64,000 bases of DNA from Pseudomonadota bacterium (GTDB lineage Bacteria > Pseudomonadota > Gammaproteobacteria > Steroidobacterales > JBCBZW01): positions 112,704 to 176,703 of the forward strand of contig JBCCWS010000008.1 in NCBI GenBank assembly GCA_039193195.1, written 5' to 3'. Made by a program: the position numbers and the translations under genes. The notes beneath the pieces were generated by a model. It ran no database searches and was not told where the DNA came from. It saw nothing but the letters and a program-made list of their open reading frames with translations. Positions 54,145 through 63,663 of the stretch are shown piece after piece (the first letter of the stretch is position 1; every line of letters begins with the position of its first letter).

Positions 54145-56004
54145 GTGACGGTGTCCAATCCGACTGACGAGCGTGCCTGGTGCAACAGCCCCGAGACGGG
54201 AGTCGACGTACTGCGCGCGTTAGACACGAGCCAGGCCGTGATCGAGTTCGAACCCGACGGCACCATCATCGGTGCTAACCAGAACTTCCTGAACGCGGTC
54301 GGCTACGCACTGCACGAGGTCCAAGGGCAACATCACCGTATGTTCGTCGAGCCGAGCTACAGCGCCTCCGATGAGTACCGCCAATTCTGGGCGAAGCTCG
54401 GCGCTGGCGAACAGGATTCGGGTCGCTACATGCGGCTATCGAAGACGGGTGAAGAGGTGTGGATCCACGCCACCTACCTGCCGGTCTGTGACGCAACGGG
54501 CAAAGTCGCCCGAGTCATTGAGATCGCCACCTACGTGACCGACAGCATCCTGACCGAGCGCAACCGCAACGAAAGGCTGCTGCAGGCGCTGCAGACGACC
54601 AGCACCAACGTGATGGTGGCCGACGAATCGCACAAGATTACCTACATGAACGACCGTGCCTGCGACTTGTTCCGCGACGCCGCCGACGATATCCGACAGA
54701 GCTTGCCCAACTTCGATGCGAACCGCCTCATCGGTCAGAATATCGATGACTTTCACCGCGATCCGGCACACCAAGGCGGCATGCTGGCGGGCATGACCGA
54801 GGCGGTGCAAAGTCAGTTGAGCGTGGGTTCGCGCACCTTCGGCTTCACTGCCAACCCGATCATCGATGAGAAGGGCAATCGCCTTGGCACCGTGGTCGAG
54901 TGGCTCGACCGCACCAGCGAGCTCGCGATGGAATCGGGCGTAAGCAAGATCGTTAATGCAGCTGCTAGCGGGGATCTCTCGCAGCGCATCGACATCGCGG
55001 GGAAATCGGGCTTCTTCAAGACCCTCGGCGACGGGGTGAACTCCCTGCTCGACACCTACTCGGACGTCATCGAGCAGATCAGCTCCGCTGCCCACGAGGT
55101 GTCATCCTCGGCGGAGGAGATCTCCAAGGGCAACGTCAACCTGGCCCAGCGGACGGAGGAGCAGGCATCGAGCCTGGCGTCGACCGCGTCCAGCATGGAG
55201 CAGATGACCGCCACCGTAAAGCAAACAGCGGACAACGCCTCGCAGGCGAGCGAACTCGCTATCGAGGCGCGCGAAGAAGCCAGCCGCGGCGGGGATATCG
55301 TGGGCAAGGCGGTAACTGCCATGAACGGCATCAACGATGCCTCGGCGCGTATCGCGGACATCATCGGCGTGATCGACGAAATTGCCTTCCAGACCAACCT
55401 CCTCGCCCTGAACGCAGCGGTCGAAGCCGCTCGCGCGGGTGAGCAGGGACGTGGCTTTGCCGTTGTCGCCTCAGAGGTGCGCAACCTCGCCAGCCGAAGC
55501 GCCACCGCAGCGAAGGAGATCAAGAGTCTCATCCAAGATAGCGTGCAGCGGGTCAAGGAAGGGTCGTCACTGGTCGATCAGTCCGGTACGACGCTGCAGG
55601 AGATCGTGGATGCAGTCAACAAGGTCACGGAAATCGTCGAGCAAATCGCCAATGCCAGCGCCGAGCAGAGCGCCGGCATCGAGCAGGTCAACGGTGCAGT
55701 TAGTCAGATGGACGACGTGACGCAGCAGAATGCCGCCCTGGTGGAAGAGGCGGCGGCGGCGAGCGAGTCGATCGTAGAGCAAAGTAAGTCGCTCGAGGCG
55801 ATCATCGCCCGTTTCAGCACGAGTAGCGGCCACGCCTCGGCGGCGGCGATTCCCGAACGGCGCGGTCCCAATCGACCGTGGTCGAAAGCGAGCGCCGCGC
55901 CGAAGGCAGCTCCGGCGCCCGCCGCAGCCCCGGCGGCGAGCGCACCGCTCAAGGTTGCCGCTGGCGGCGGCGCTGCGGACGATGGGGACTGGACCGAGTT
56001 CTAG
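54145..56004 (+). CDS. Soluble methyl-accepting chemotaxis protein with two PAS domains
   Basis: 619 residues from GTG 54145, placed by GAGGGAG. No membrane helix. PAS 1 (about 25-130, [20 protein letters not shown]) and PAS 2 (about 150-250, [20 protein letters not shown]) precede a linker and a signalling domain with the conserved tip [20 protein letters not shown] and [20 protein letters not shown]. An alanine and proline linker leads to a C-terminal DWTEF, a xWxxF pentapeptide that tethers CheR or CheB. Likely a cytoplasmic redox or ligand sensor. Its TAG stop shares a CTAG with the converging hydrolase gene. Confidence 0.93.
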   Translation: MTVSNPTDERAWCNSPETGVDVLRALDTSQAVIEFEPDGTIIGANQNFLNAVGYALHEVQGQHHRMFVEPSYSASDEYRQFWAKLGAGEQDSGRYMRLSKTGEEVWIHATYLPVCDATGKVARVIEIATYVTDSILTERNRNERLLQALQTTSTNVMVADESHKITYMNDRACDLFRDAADDIRQSLPNFDANRLIGQNIDDFHRDPAHQGGMLAGMTEAVQSQLSVGSRTFGFTANPIIDEKGNRLGTVVEWLDRTSELAMESGVSKIVNAAASGDLSQRIDIAGKSGFFKTLGDGVNSLLDTYSDVIEQISSAAHEVSSSAEEISKGNVNLAQRTEEQASSLASTASSMEQMTATVKQTADNASQASELAIEAREEASRGGDIVGKAVTAMNGINDASARIADIIGVIDEIAFQTNLLALNAAVEAARAGEQGRGFAVVASEVRNLASRSATAAKEIKSLIQDSVQRVKEGSSLVDQSGTTLQEIVDAVNKVTEIVEQIANASAEQSAGIEQVNGAVSQMDDVTQQNAALVEEAAAASESIVEQSKSLEAIIARFSTSSGHASAAAIPERRGPNRPWSKASAAPKAAPAPAAAPAASAPLKVAAGGGAADDGDWTEF

Positions 56005-56804
56005 GCCCTAGGACCGAGCGCATCTCCGTTACTAGGCCGCTCGTCCGAGCGCCCGAAGAACCAGCGTTTCAAGCCCTCGCGCTCGAAGGGCGCCCACTCC
56101 CCTTCTGCTTGCGCGAGGCGATCGGCCACCGCCCAGAAGGACAGGGGGTGGCTGCCGAGGCCGAAGTGGCTGCTCTCCACCCGGATGTTCTCGCTGAAGG
56201 GCGAGGTCTGCTCGATCGAGCACTGCCACGGCACGATGCCGTCCGTGCGGCTGTAGATGCAGGTGGTGGGTACCGGTGGCGGCAGGCTGGCGCGCTCCAG
56301 ATCCGCCGCATCGATGGACTCCGGATGCTGGCTGGCCACCAAGGAGTAGAGCCAGGCCACGGAACTCTTCGCGTGTTCACGCACGGGACTGCCTAAGGTG
56401 ATCACTTGGCGGATGTCGTCAGGCGCCATCCAGGCCAGCTCACGGGCGTACACGCCGCCGAGGCTCCACCCAACCAGACTCACCTTGCGCCGGTAACGCC
56501 GCCGCAGCTCCTGAATGCGCACCAGAATCGAGTGCTCGATCTCCCCGATCGGTCCTGTGTTCCACCCCAGCTTCCAGCGATGGGCGCGGTAACCTAGGTC
56601 CTTGAGGAAATTGCGCAGCAAGCTGGTAGACAGGCTGTTGGTCAGGAATCCAGGCAATACCAGGACAGGGTGGCCATCCCCTCGCGGCGCCTGGCGCAGC
56701 AGGGGGTAGGTGCCGAGCGTCGCGGCGATCTCCATGCCCACCCGAGCCTCGAGGGCCTGGTTCAGCAGCGACGGGCTTGAGATCTTCTCATCCGCCATCT
56801 CCAT
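56001..56804 (-). CDS. Alpha/beta hydrolase
   Basis: 267 residues from ATG 56804, coupled to the upstream WS/DGAT stop by TAATG (ATG 56798 is an alternative). [20 protein letters not shown] and the nucleophile elbow [14 protein letters not shown] identify the fold; a putative acid and histidine are in SRTDGIVPW and SSHFGLGSH. It lies downstream of and coupled to a wax ester synthase, so a lipid ester substrate is plausible. It may fulfil a lipase or thioesterase role. Confidence 0.78.
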   Translation of the reverse strand: MEMADEKISSPSLLNQALEARVGMEIAATLGTYPLLRQAPRGDGHPVLVLPGFLTNSLSTSLLRNFLKDLGYRAHRWKLGWNTGPIGEIEHSILVRIQELRRRYRRKVSLVGWSLGGVYARELAWMAPDDIRQVITLGSPVREHAKSSVAWLYSLVASQHPESIDAADLERASLPPPVPTTCIYSRTDGIVPWQCSIEQTSPFSENIRVESSHFGLGSHPLSFWAVADRLAQAEGEWAPFEREGLKRWFFGRSDERPSNGDALGPRA

Positions 56805-58291
56805 TACGCGCCCTGGCTCCCGCCCGGCACCGCACGCAAGGGAGTTGGCGCCGCCGGCCGCGCAGCGGATGCCCGCTCCTCTACCGCGGCGTCGATCTCC
56901 TCCATCGATTCGCGCAGGCACTGTTCGAAGAACTCCACGTCCGGCAGCACGGAGGGACAGGCCGTAACGCTGATCGAAAGCTCTTCGAGGTAGCTCGTGA
57001 CCACGATGATCATGCCCAAGCCATCGATGATCGGCGCCGTGCCGAGAGTGCTCAGCACACGCGCGCCGTTGAAGTAGAGCGGGCGGCGCGGACCCGGCAC
57101 GTTGGTGATCACCAGGTTGAAGAGCGGCGGATGGTACAGGGCCATCTGCATCCGCGAGTAGAACCGGGAGGCAGCGATGCCGAGGGTGAAGGGCACCACC
57201 TGCGCGACGTCGGACAGCGTGCGAGCGCCAATAGCCTCGGCGTAGTCCTTGTTGAGTCGCACGCTGCCGTGGACAGCCTCGAGTCGCGCCACGGGGTCTG
57301 CCTCCAAGGTGGCCAGGGAGACGATCATCGCACTCAAGCGATTGTTGTTGGCCTCCAGCACGGAGCGACGCACGGAGATCGGCACGAGGGCCGTTAGGGA
57401 CTGGGCAGGCAATTCCGCATTGGCCTGCAAGTAGCGACGCAGGGCACCTGCGCAAACGGTGAGCACGACGTCGTTGAGGCTCGCCCCGGACACGAGCCCC
57501 CGCGCGGCGCGCAGAGACGCGAGCTGCAAGCGCACGGCGCCGAAGACGCGCTGCGGCTCTACGGGCACGTTGAGGCGCGTGCGTGGCCCCGTGAGGTTGA
57601 CGTCCCGTTCCTTGCTGCCCTCCAGCAGCAGGTCTCGGCCCAGGTTGAGCACGCCGCCGAGCACCGAGCCTACGGTGCGCGCGACCCCGAAGGGGCGCTT
57701 TAGCAAGCCCAGCCCTGTGCTCGTGAGCAGCTGCGCCAGTGAGGGCTGCATGTCCGGCATCCAGCGCGCATGCCCCGGGAACTCACGCACCTCAGGGGTG
57801 GGATCGAGCAGGCACGTCAGCAGGTCGCGACCGCTCATGCCGTCGGCGGCAGCGTGGTGGATCTTGTGGACCACCGCAAAGGAACCCGGCGGCAGCCCCT
57901 GGATGCCGTCGAGACCCTCTACGAAGGTCAATGACCACAGGGGGCGGCGCGTGTCCAATGGCACGGAGAACAGGTGCTCGAGGAGGTGGCGCATCTCGGT
58001 CCAGCTGCGCTTACCCGGCAGGGCCATGTAGCTCACGTGTGCGTCCAGGTTGAAGTGCGGATCTTCCACCCAGAAGGGGTTGTCCAAGTCCAGCGGCACG
58101 TGCACCACGCGCCGGCGGAACACTGGGCTCACGTGCAAGCGCGATTCCACCAGAGCGCGGAAGCTTTGAAAGTCGAGACCGCGGTCGCCAGGATTGGCGG
58201 GGGCGCAGAACAGCACACCGCCGATGTGCATGGGGGCCTTGGGGGTTTCCAGGTAGAGGAAAGTGGCGTCGATACCGCTCAGTTGATCCAT
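56804..58291 (-). CDS. Wax ester synthase / diacylglycerol acyltransferase (WS/DGAT), copy 2
   Basis: 495 residues. MDQLSGIDATFLYLETPKAP opens the protein as in canonical WS/DGATs, and the catalytic HHAAADG lies at H145-G151. The C-terminal half has NVPGPRRPLYFNGARV and an ALVPISVRR stretch, both family-typical. It is more canonical than copy 1 at 19.7 kb, to which it is only distantly similar. Coupled to the following hydrolase gene. Confidence 0.93.
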   Translation of the reverse strand: MDQLSGIDATFLYLETPKAPMHIGGVLFCAPANPGDRGLDFQSFRALVESRLHVSPVFRRRVVHVPLDLDNPFWVEDPHFNLDAHVSYMALPGKRSWTEMRHLLEHLFSVPLDTRRPLWSLTFVEGLDGIQGLPPGSFAVVHKIHHAAADGMSGRDLLTCLLDPTPEVREFPGHARWMPDMQPSLAQLLTSTGLGLLKRPFGVARTVGSVLGGVLNLGRDLLLEGSKERDVNLTGPRTRLNVPVEPQRVFGAVRLQLASLRAARGLVSGASLNDVVLTVCAGALRRYLQANAELPAQSLTALVPISVRRSVLEANNNRLSAMIVSLATLEADPVARLEAVHGSVRLNKDYAEAIGARTLSDVAQVVPFTLGIAASRFYSRMQMALYHPPLFNLVITNVPGPRRPLYFNGARVLSTLGTAPIIDGLGMIIVVTSYLEELSISVTACPSVLPDVEFFEQCLRESMEEIDAAVEERASAARPAAPTPLRAVPGGSQGA

Positions 58292-58589
58292 TCGATGTCC
58301 TCGGGGCTGAGCCCCGCTGCCGGGCGTCTCGCAGCGTCGAGACGGCCGCGGCGTCCAGCATATTCGATTGCGCTATAAGGCCGACGACATAAAGTCGTTC
58401 TGCTCGCCCTCCTTCGCCGTTTATTCTTCCAGGCTAGCTGCGAGGCCTCGTTTGATGTGGGTCTATTTTGCCGCATTGCGGCACAAATGACGAATCGGAC
58501 GACCCCGACGGCAACGAACGCCGGCATATCGCGCCGAAAACGCGACCATCGTCCAACAACGGCTCGCCCGAAGGAAAGGGAACGCGCGC

Positions 58590-59552
58590 ATGATCTACGA
58601 CAGCATCATCGACACGATCGGCTCCACGCCGGTGGTGAGGCTCAACCACATCGCCCCGGAACACGTCGATCTCTACGTGAAGGTAGAGGCCTTCAACCCG
58701 GGCGCCTCGGTAAAGGACCGCTTGGCCTGGGGCATCGTGCAGGACGCCGAACGTAGCGGCGCCCTCTCCCCCGGACAGACCGTCGTCGAAGCCACCTCGG
58801 GCAACACGGGCGTGGCCCTGGCCATGGTGTGCGCGGCCCGCGGCTATCCCTTCGTCGCCGTCATGGCAGACAGCTTCTCCAAGGAGCGCCGTAAGCTAAT
58901 GAAGCTACTCGGTGCCAAGGTGATCCTGACGCCCGCGGCGGAGCGCGGCACGGGCATGGTGAAAAAGGCCCAGGAGCTGTCCGAAAGGCACGGATGGTTC
59001 TGGGCCAGTCAGTTCACCAACGGCGCCAACCCTGCCTTCCACCGCAGCACTACAGGGCCGGAGATCCTGAGCGACTTCGCTGGCCGACGCCTCGACTACT
59101 GGGTCACGGGCTGGGGCACGGGCGGCACGATGTCGGGCGCGGGCGAGATGATCAAGCTGGCGCGCCCGGAGGTGACCATCGTCACCACCGAGCCGGACAA
59201 CGCGCGCCTGCTCGCCGGCCAGGAGTGGCAGCCGCACAAGATTCAGGGCTGGACGCCAGACTTCGTGCCGGACGTGCTCAACCGCGAAGTCTTCGACGAG
59301 AACGTGCCCGTCTCCGACGTAGAGTCCATGGAGACCTCCCGGGCGCTTGCAGCCAAGGAGGGCATCTTCACTGGCGTCTCCGGCGGTGGCACGCTGGCGG
59401 CAGCCCTGAAGGTGGCGGCCAAGGCTAGCCCGGGCAGCGTTATCCTGGCCATGCTGCCGGACACCGCCGAGCGCTACTACACCACGCCGCTATTCGGCGA
59501 CATCAGTGAGGACTCGGACGACGAGTGGCTCGCGGACCAGCCCACGATCTAA
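58590..59552 (+). CDS. cysK: Cysteine synthase A
   Basis: 320 residues. The PLP lysine K42 lies in NPGASVKDRLAW, and EATSGNTGVAL and GWGTGGTMSGAGEM give the substrate and phosphate sites. It forms cysteine from O-acetylserine and sulfide. A VSGGGTLAAALKVA stretch is also typical. The gene is about 100 bp upstream of a GlcG-like gene. The possibility of a cystathionine beta-synthase is lower, since there is no CBS or heme domain. Confidence 0.88.
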   Translation: MIYDSIIDTIGSTPVVRLNHIAPEHVDLYVKVEAFNPGASVKDRLAWGIVQDAERSGALSPGQTVVEATSGNTGVALAMVCAARGYPFVAVMADSFSKERRKLMKLLGAKVILTPAAERGTGMVKKAQELSERHGWFWASQFTNGANPAFHRSTTGPEILSDFAGRRLDYWVTGWGTGGTMSGAGEMIKLARPEVTIVTTEPDNARLLAGQEWQPHKIQGWTPDFVPDVLNREVFDENVPVSDVESMETSRALAAKEGIFTGVSGGGTLAAALKVAAKASPGSVILAMLPDTAERYYTTPLFGDISEDSDDEWLADQPTI

Positions 59553-59666
59553 GTCCGGCCCACTTCGCCACCTGCCGCCGCCGCGACTCCGCTAGACTTG
59601 TCCCCCGATCCCGGGCCCGCCGCCAGGCAGGCCCGGCTTTCCCGTGGCCACCAGGGGCAGACCAGC

Positions 59667-60077
59667 ATGACAAGTAAGACCTCTATCGGCCTGGCGGCGG
59701 CCCGCCGCGTGGCCGAAGCCGCCGAAGAGGAAGCCGTCGCCAACGACTGGCCGGTGGTCATCGCTGTGTTGGACGATGGTGGACACATCATCTACCTGCA
59801 GCGCGACGATCGCGTGCAGCTCGGCAGCGTCGATGTGGCCATCGCCAAGGCACGCAGCGCGGTGCTGTTCAAGCGCCCAACAGCCGCCTTCGAGGAGTTA
59901 GTCGGCTCCGGCCGCCAAGGCTACCTCGCCATGCCCGGCGTTGTGGCGGTGGAAGGGGGCGTACCCCTCGAGGTGGACGGCACCGTGGTAGGCGCCATCG
60001 GCATCAGCGGCGTGCGCTCCCAGCAGGACGGTCAAATCGCCAGAGCTGGGGCTGCCGTCCTCGCCAGCAAGCAATAA
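59667..60077 (+). CDS. GlcG/HbpS family protein
   Basis: 136 residues from ATG 59667. The ARRVAEAAEEEAVANDWPVV, AVLDDGGHIIYLQRDD, AIAKARSAVLFKRPT and GVVAVEGGVPLEVDG stretches match the GlcG/HbpS (heme-binding, DUF336) family. Precise role unknown; family members bind heme or act with redox enzymes. It is 20 bp upstream of the alanine dehydrogenase gene and likely co-transcribed. Confidence 0.85.
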   Translation: MTSKTSIGLAAARRVAEAAEEEAVANDWPVVIAVLDDGGHIIYLQRDDRVQLGSVDVAIAKARSAVLFKRPTAAFEELVGSGRQGYLAMPGVVAVEGGVPLEVDGTVVGAIGISGVRSQQDGQIARAGAAVLASKQ

Positions 60078-60097
60078 CACCAGGGGGAATACAGAAT

Positions 60098-61216
60098 ATG
60101 CTCATCGGGGTGCCTAAGGAAATCAAGAACCGAGAGTTTCGTGCCGGCCTCACGCCCGCCAGCGTGCGTGAGATCGTCATGCACGGCCATCAGGTGGTGG
60201 TAGAGACACAGCTTGGCGCGGGCATTCGCCTGACCGACGAGGACTATCGTCACGCGGGCGCCACCGTGGCGGAAACGGCCGCCGAGGTGTTTGCTCAAGC
60301 CGATATGGTCGTGAAGGTAAAGGAGCCGCAGCTGCCCGAGTGCGCCATGCTGCGCGAGGGCCAGCTGCTGTTCACCTACCTGCATCTAGCGGCAGCGGCC
60401 GAGATCACCGAAGCGCTGATCCGCAGCGGCAGCAGCTCGGTCGCCTACGAGACCATCACCGGCCCCGGCGGATCCCTCCCGCTCTTGGCGCCGATGAGCG
60501 AAGTCGCAGGTCGCCTATCGATTCAGGCCGGTGCCCACGCGCTGGAGCGCGCTCAGGGCGGCAGCGGCACCTTGCTCGGCGGCGTGCCCGGCGTGGCGCC
60601 GGCGAAGGTGTTGATCATCGGCGGCGGCATCGTGGGCGACAACGCCGCCTACATCGCCAAGGGCATGGGCGCGGAGGTCACCATCCTCGATCGCTCCATC
60701 GCTCGCCTGCGCCAGCTCGACATCGACTACTCTGGACGAATCTCCTGCGTGTACTCCACACGCGAAGCCATCGAACACTACGCGCTAGAGGCTGATCTGG
60801 TGGTCGGCGCGGTCCTGCTGCCCGGGGCGGCGGCGCCGAAGCTCCTCACGCGCGACATCATCTCCCGCATGAAGCCGGGCTCGGTGGTGGTGGATGTGGC
60901 AATTGACCAGGGTGGCTGCTTTGAAACCTCTAGGGCAACCACCCATGAAGATCCCACCTACGTGATCGATGAGGTGGTGCACTACTGCGTGGCCAACATG
61001 CCGGGCGCCGTGCCCCGCACTTCCACCTTCGCCCTCAACAACGCCACCCTTCCCTACGTGGTGAAGCTCGCCAACATGGGGCTCGCCAAGGCGATCACCA
61101 CCGACGCGGATCTGCGCAACGGCCTCAACGTCCATGCGGGCAAGGTGACCTGCCAACCCGTGGCCGAGTCGCTAGGTCACCCCTACGTGGCCCCGGCGGC
61201 GGCGCTCACCGCTTAA
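60098..61216 (+). CDS. ald: Alanine dehydrogenase
   Basis: 372 residues. Catalytic K75 (KVKEPQ) and H96 (YLHLAAA) are in place and the NAD loop is GGGIVGDNAAYIAKGMGA. The enzyme interconverts L-alanine with pyruvate and ammonia. DVAIDQGGCFETSRATTHED and NNATLPYV are also conserved family stretches. Located between GlcG-like and b-type cytochrome genes with only 12 bp to the latter, so an electron or carbon link is possible but unproven. Confidence 0.95.
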   Translation: MLIGVPKEIKNREFRAGLTPASVREIVMHGHQVVVETQLGAGIRLTDEDYRHAGATVAETAAEVFAQADMVVKVKEPQLPECAMLREGQLLFTYLHLAAAAEITEALIRSGSSSVAYETITGPGGSLPLLAPMSEVAGRLSIQAGAHALERAQGGSGTLLGGVPGVAPAKVLIIGGGIVGDNAAYIAKGMGAEVTILDRSIARLRQLDIDYSGRISCVYSTREAIEHYALEADLVVGAVLLPGAAAPKLLTRDIISRMKPGSVVVDVAIDQGGCFETSRATTHEDPTYVIDEVVHYCVANMPGAVPRTSTFALNNATLPYVVKLANMGLAKAITTDADLRNGLNVHAGKVTCQPVAESLGHPYVAPAAALTA

Positions 61217-61228
61217 GACGAGCGCTTC

Positions 61229-61951
61229 TTGTCTGACACAACGCCGTTCTCACCGCCTCGGCCAGGCCCAGTAAGGGTCTGGGACTGGCCGACGCGAGTG
61301 GTGCACTGGTCGATCGCCCTGCTGGTGCCAAGCTCCTGGATCACCGCCAATGCCTTCGATCTGCTGGCCGCACACATGGCCCTCGGCTACATCACCCTTG
61401 GCCTGGTGGTCTTCCGGGTGCTGTGGGGGCTCGTCGGATCGCGCCACGCGCGCTTCACGAGCTTCCTGAAGGGGCCGGCGCAGACCATGCGCTACGCCAA
61501 GACCCTCGCACAGCGCGACAGCGTGCCGAGCGCCGGTCATAACCCCCTGGGCGCAGTGGCCGTCCTGCTGATGCTCACGATGTTGACCGTGCAAGCCACG
61601 ACCGGGTTGTTCGCGAGCGACGAGCTGGCCTACTTCGGCCCATGGAACGGCGCAATCTCGACCGAGTGGGCCGAGACCGTCAACACCATTCACAAGATCA
61701 ACGGTCAACTGATCCCATGGGTGATCGTCCTGCACCTGCTCGCCATCAGCTGGTACGCCGCCCTCAAGGGACAGAACCTAATCGGCCCGATGATCACCGG
61801 GCGCAAAGGAGGCGATCGCATCTCGCAGGCAGATGCGATCCGTAGCGATCGCACCTTCCTGGCCCTAGTCATCGCAGCGCTGGTGGCCGGGGGCGTGTGG
61901 GCCGTCGTGGCCCTGGCACCGCCCCCGCCCATGCCGGACGGCCTGTTTTAG
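61229..61951 (+). CDS. Cytochrome b561/Ni-Fe hydrogenase-type b-type cytochrome
   Basis: 240 residues from TTG 61229, 12 bp after ald. Four or five membrane helices with heme-ligand histidines in TRVVHWSIALL, AAHMALGYITL, TIHKINGQLIP and VLHLLAISWYA. The WDWPTRVVHW opening is typical of the small b-type cytochromes that accept electrons from soluble or periplasmic donors. Convergent with the cytochrome c' gene, which could be its partner. Confidence 0.85.
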   Translation: MSDTTPFSPPRPGPVRVWDWPTRVVHWSIALLVPSSWITANAFDLLAAHMALGYITLGLVVFRVLWGLVGSRHARFTSFLKGPAQTMRYAKTLAQRDSVPSAGHNPLGAVAVLLMLTMLTVQATTGLFASDELAYFGPWNGAISTEWAETVNTIHKINGQLIPWVIVLHLLAISWYAALKGQNLIGPMITGRKGGDRISQADAIRSDRTFLALVIAALVAGGVWAVVALAPPPPMPDGLF

Positions 61952-61984
61952 GGAACCCCTCCAGAAGGCGAGCTCCCGTAGCGC

Positions 61985-62446
61985 CTACTCCGCCTTGTAG
62001 TTGTCGTGGCAACCCTTGCAAGCCTGGCCAAGCTTACTGAAGGCAGCCTTGAATCCGGCCAGATCCGCAGGCGCGTCGGAGAGCGCCAAACTGGCCTCCT
62101 GCAGAGCCGAGACCTTGGTACCGAAGTCGTCCCAGTTACTCCAGATCTTATCGAGTGCTTCGGTGCTCAAGCCGTCGACACCGGAGGTGTCGCGCGTGAA
62201 CGCCTCCTCCACCATCTGCGACAACTGATTGATGCGGGTCGCGCGCAAGGCCACCTCTTCAGCATCGTAGTCAGACATGCCGCGCGCCATGAACACCATC
62301 GGGCGTAAGTTCACGCCGATCACCCGCAACACCGCCTGGCGGTACTCCACCGCCTTCTCATCTGCCTCCTTTGCACTTGCCGCGGTGGACAGCACCCCCA
62401 CGCAGGCGAGCACGGCGAACACAAACGAGCCCTTAACGATTCGCAC
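61985..62446 (-). CDS. Cytochrome c' (cytochrome c556 family), exported
   Basis: 153 residues with a signal peptide (VFAVLACVGVLSTAASA). A four-helix bundle with a single C-terminal heme-binding CKGCHDNYK, the mark of cytochrome c'. Typical ligand Met is in NLRPMVFMARG. Periplasmic; convergent with and probably interacting with the b-type cytochrome. Confidence 0.9.
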   Translation of the reverse strand: MRIVKGSFVFAVLACVGVLSTAASAKEADEKAVEYRQAVLRVIGVNLRPMVFMARGMSDYDAEEVALRATRINQLSQMVEEAFTRDTSGVDGLSTEALDKIWSNWDDFGTKVSALQEASLALSDAPADLAGFKAAFSKLGQACKGCHDNYKAE

Positions 62447-62508
62447 GAGGAACCCCCTTTCGATTGAGTCGTTGTAGATGTGCGCCCGACATGAGCGCGA
62501 GGGTCAGG

Positions 62509-63663
62509 CTAGCACACGGATCGGCGCAGGCAGCTCGCATCCACGTCTCGCAGCGTACAGGCCCCAAGCAACGCCATGTCACGCTGAAGTTCCGCCGCCA
62601 TCAGATCCAACGCGCGATTCACGCCCGCCTCGCCGCCGGCGGCAAGCCCGTAAAGGTAGGCCCGCCCAGCCATGCATGCGGTGGCACCACAGGCCAAGGC
62701 TTTGAGTATGTGGGTGCCGCGTCGAACACCACCATCGAGAATCACCTCAGCCCGATCGCCGACGGCGTCGACCACCTCGCGCAAGGCATCCAAGGCCCCC
62801 GGCGCACCGTCCAGTTGGCGCCCGCCGTGGTTGGAGACAATGACGGCGCTAGCGCCGATCTGCACGGCGCGCTTGGCGTCATCGGCGCTAAGGATGCCCT
62901 TGATGGCGAAGGGGCCACCCCACTCGGCGATCATCTGTTCGGCATCCTCCCAGGTGACTGTGGCATCGAACTGATCATTGATGTATTGGGCCACCGAAGA
63001 GCCCTCTTGCTCCTTGAACTCTTCGCGATGGGCCACGTTGGCAAGCTCGAAGCCCGGCGAGCGAAGGTAGCCCCACAGCCATGAGGGCGAGGTGAGAATA
63101 TCGATGATGCCCCTCACGCCAAGGCTAGGCGGCAGGGCCATCCCCGTGCGTAGGTCGCGCTCACGATTGCCTGCCACTGGCACATCGACCGTCAGGCATA
63201 GGGCGGTGTAGCCCGCTTCGCGTGCCCGTGCCATGAACTCTCGGTTAAGACCCCGATCGCGTAGGATGTAGAGCTGGTACATTTTTGGCCCGTCATTGAC
63301 TTGCGCTACCGCTTCGATCGACTTGGTCGCCACGGTAGATAGCGAGTAGTAGATCCCCGCGCGCTCAGCCGCGCGGGCCACGGCGAGCTCTCCCTCGTGA
63401 TGGAACAGGCATGACATGCCGGTCGGGGCAAGCACGAGAGGCAGAGCTAGGTCGGCACCGAGTACACGACAGCGAGTGTCGATCTCAGATACGTCCACCA
63501 GGTAGCGCGGCACCAGGGTGAAGTCGTCGAAGGCGGCGGTGTTGCGCCTCATGGTGCCCTCGTCGTCGGCGCCCCCGTCGATGTAATGAAACATGGGCGC
63601 GGGAATCCGACGCTGAGCGACTCGGCGCAGGTCAGCGATGTTGTGGCAGCGTTTGATCGACAT
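62509..63663 (-). CDS. lldD: FMN-dependent alpha-hydroxyacid dehydrogenase (LldD-like)
   Basis: 384 residues. The active site SNHGGRQLDG carries the catalytic His and Arg; MFHYIDGGADDEGTMRRNTA and PLVLAPTGMSCLFHHEGE are typical of L-lactate dehydrogenase (cytochrome) and related oxidases. It oxidises L-2-hydroxyacids, most likely lactate, to the 2-oxo acid. No clear membrane anchor. Substrate could also be glycolate or mandelate. Confidence 0.88.
   Translation of the reverse strand: MSIKRCHNIADLRRVAQRRIPAPMFHYIDGGADDEGTMRRNTAAFDDFTLVPRYLVDVSEIDTRCRVLGADLALPLVLAPTGMSCLFHHEGELAVARAAERAGIYYSLSTVATKSIEAVAQVNDGPKMYQLYILRDRGLNREFMARAREAGYTALCLTVDVPVAGNRERDLRTGMALPPSLGVRGIIDILTSPSWLWGYLRSPGFELANVAHREEFKEQEGSSVAQYINDQFDATVTWEDAEQMIAEWGGPFAIKGILSADDAKRAVQIGASAVIVSNHGGRQLDGAPGALDALREVVDAVGDRAEVILDGGVRRGTHILKALACGATACMAGRAYLYGLAAGGEAGVNRALDLMAAELQRDMALLGACTLRDVDASCLRRSVC

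Noticed and set aside
56001..57455. 484-residue reading of the hydrolase frame
   Set aside because: The upstream part is the shadow of the WS/DGAT gene; the hydrolase starts at the coupled ATG 56804.
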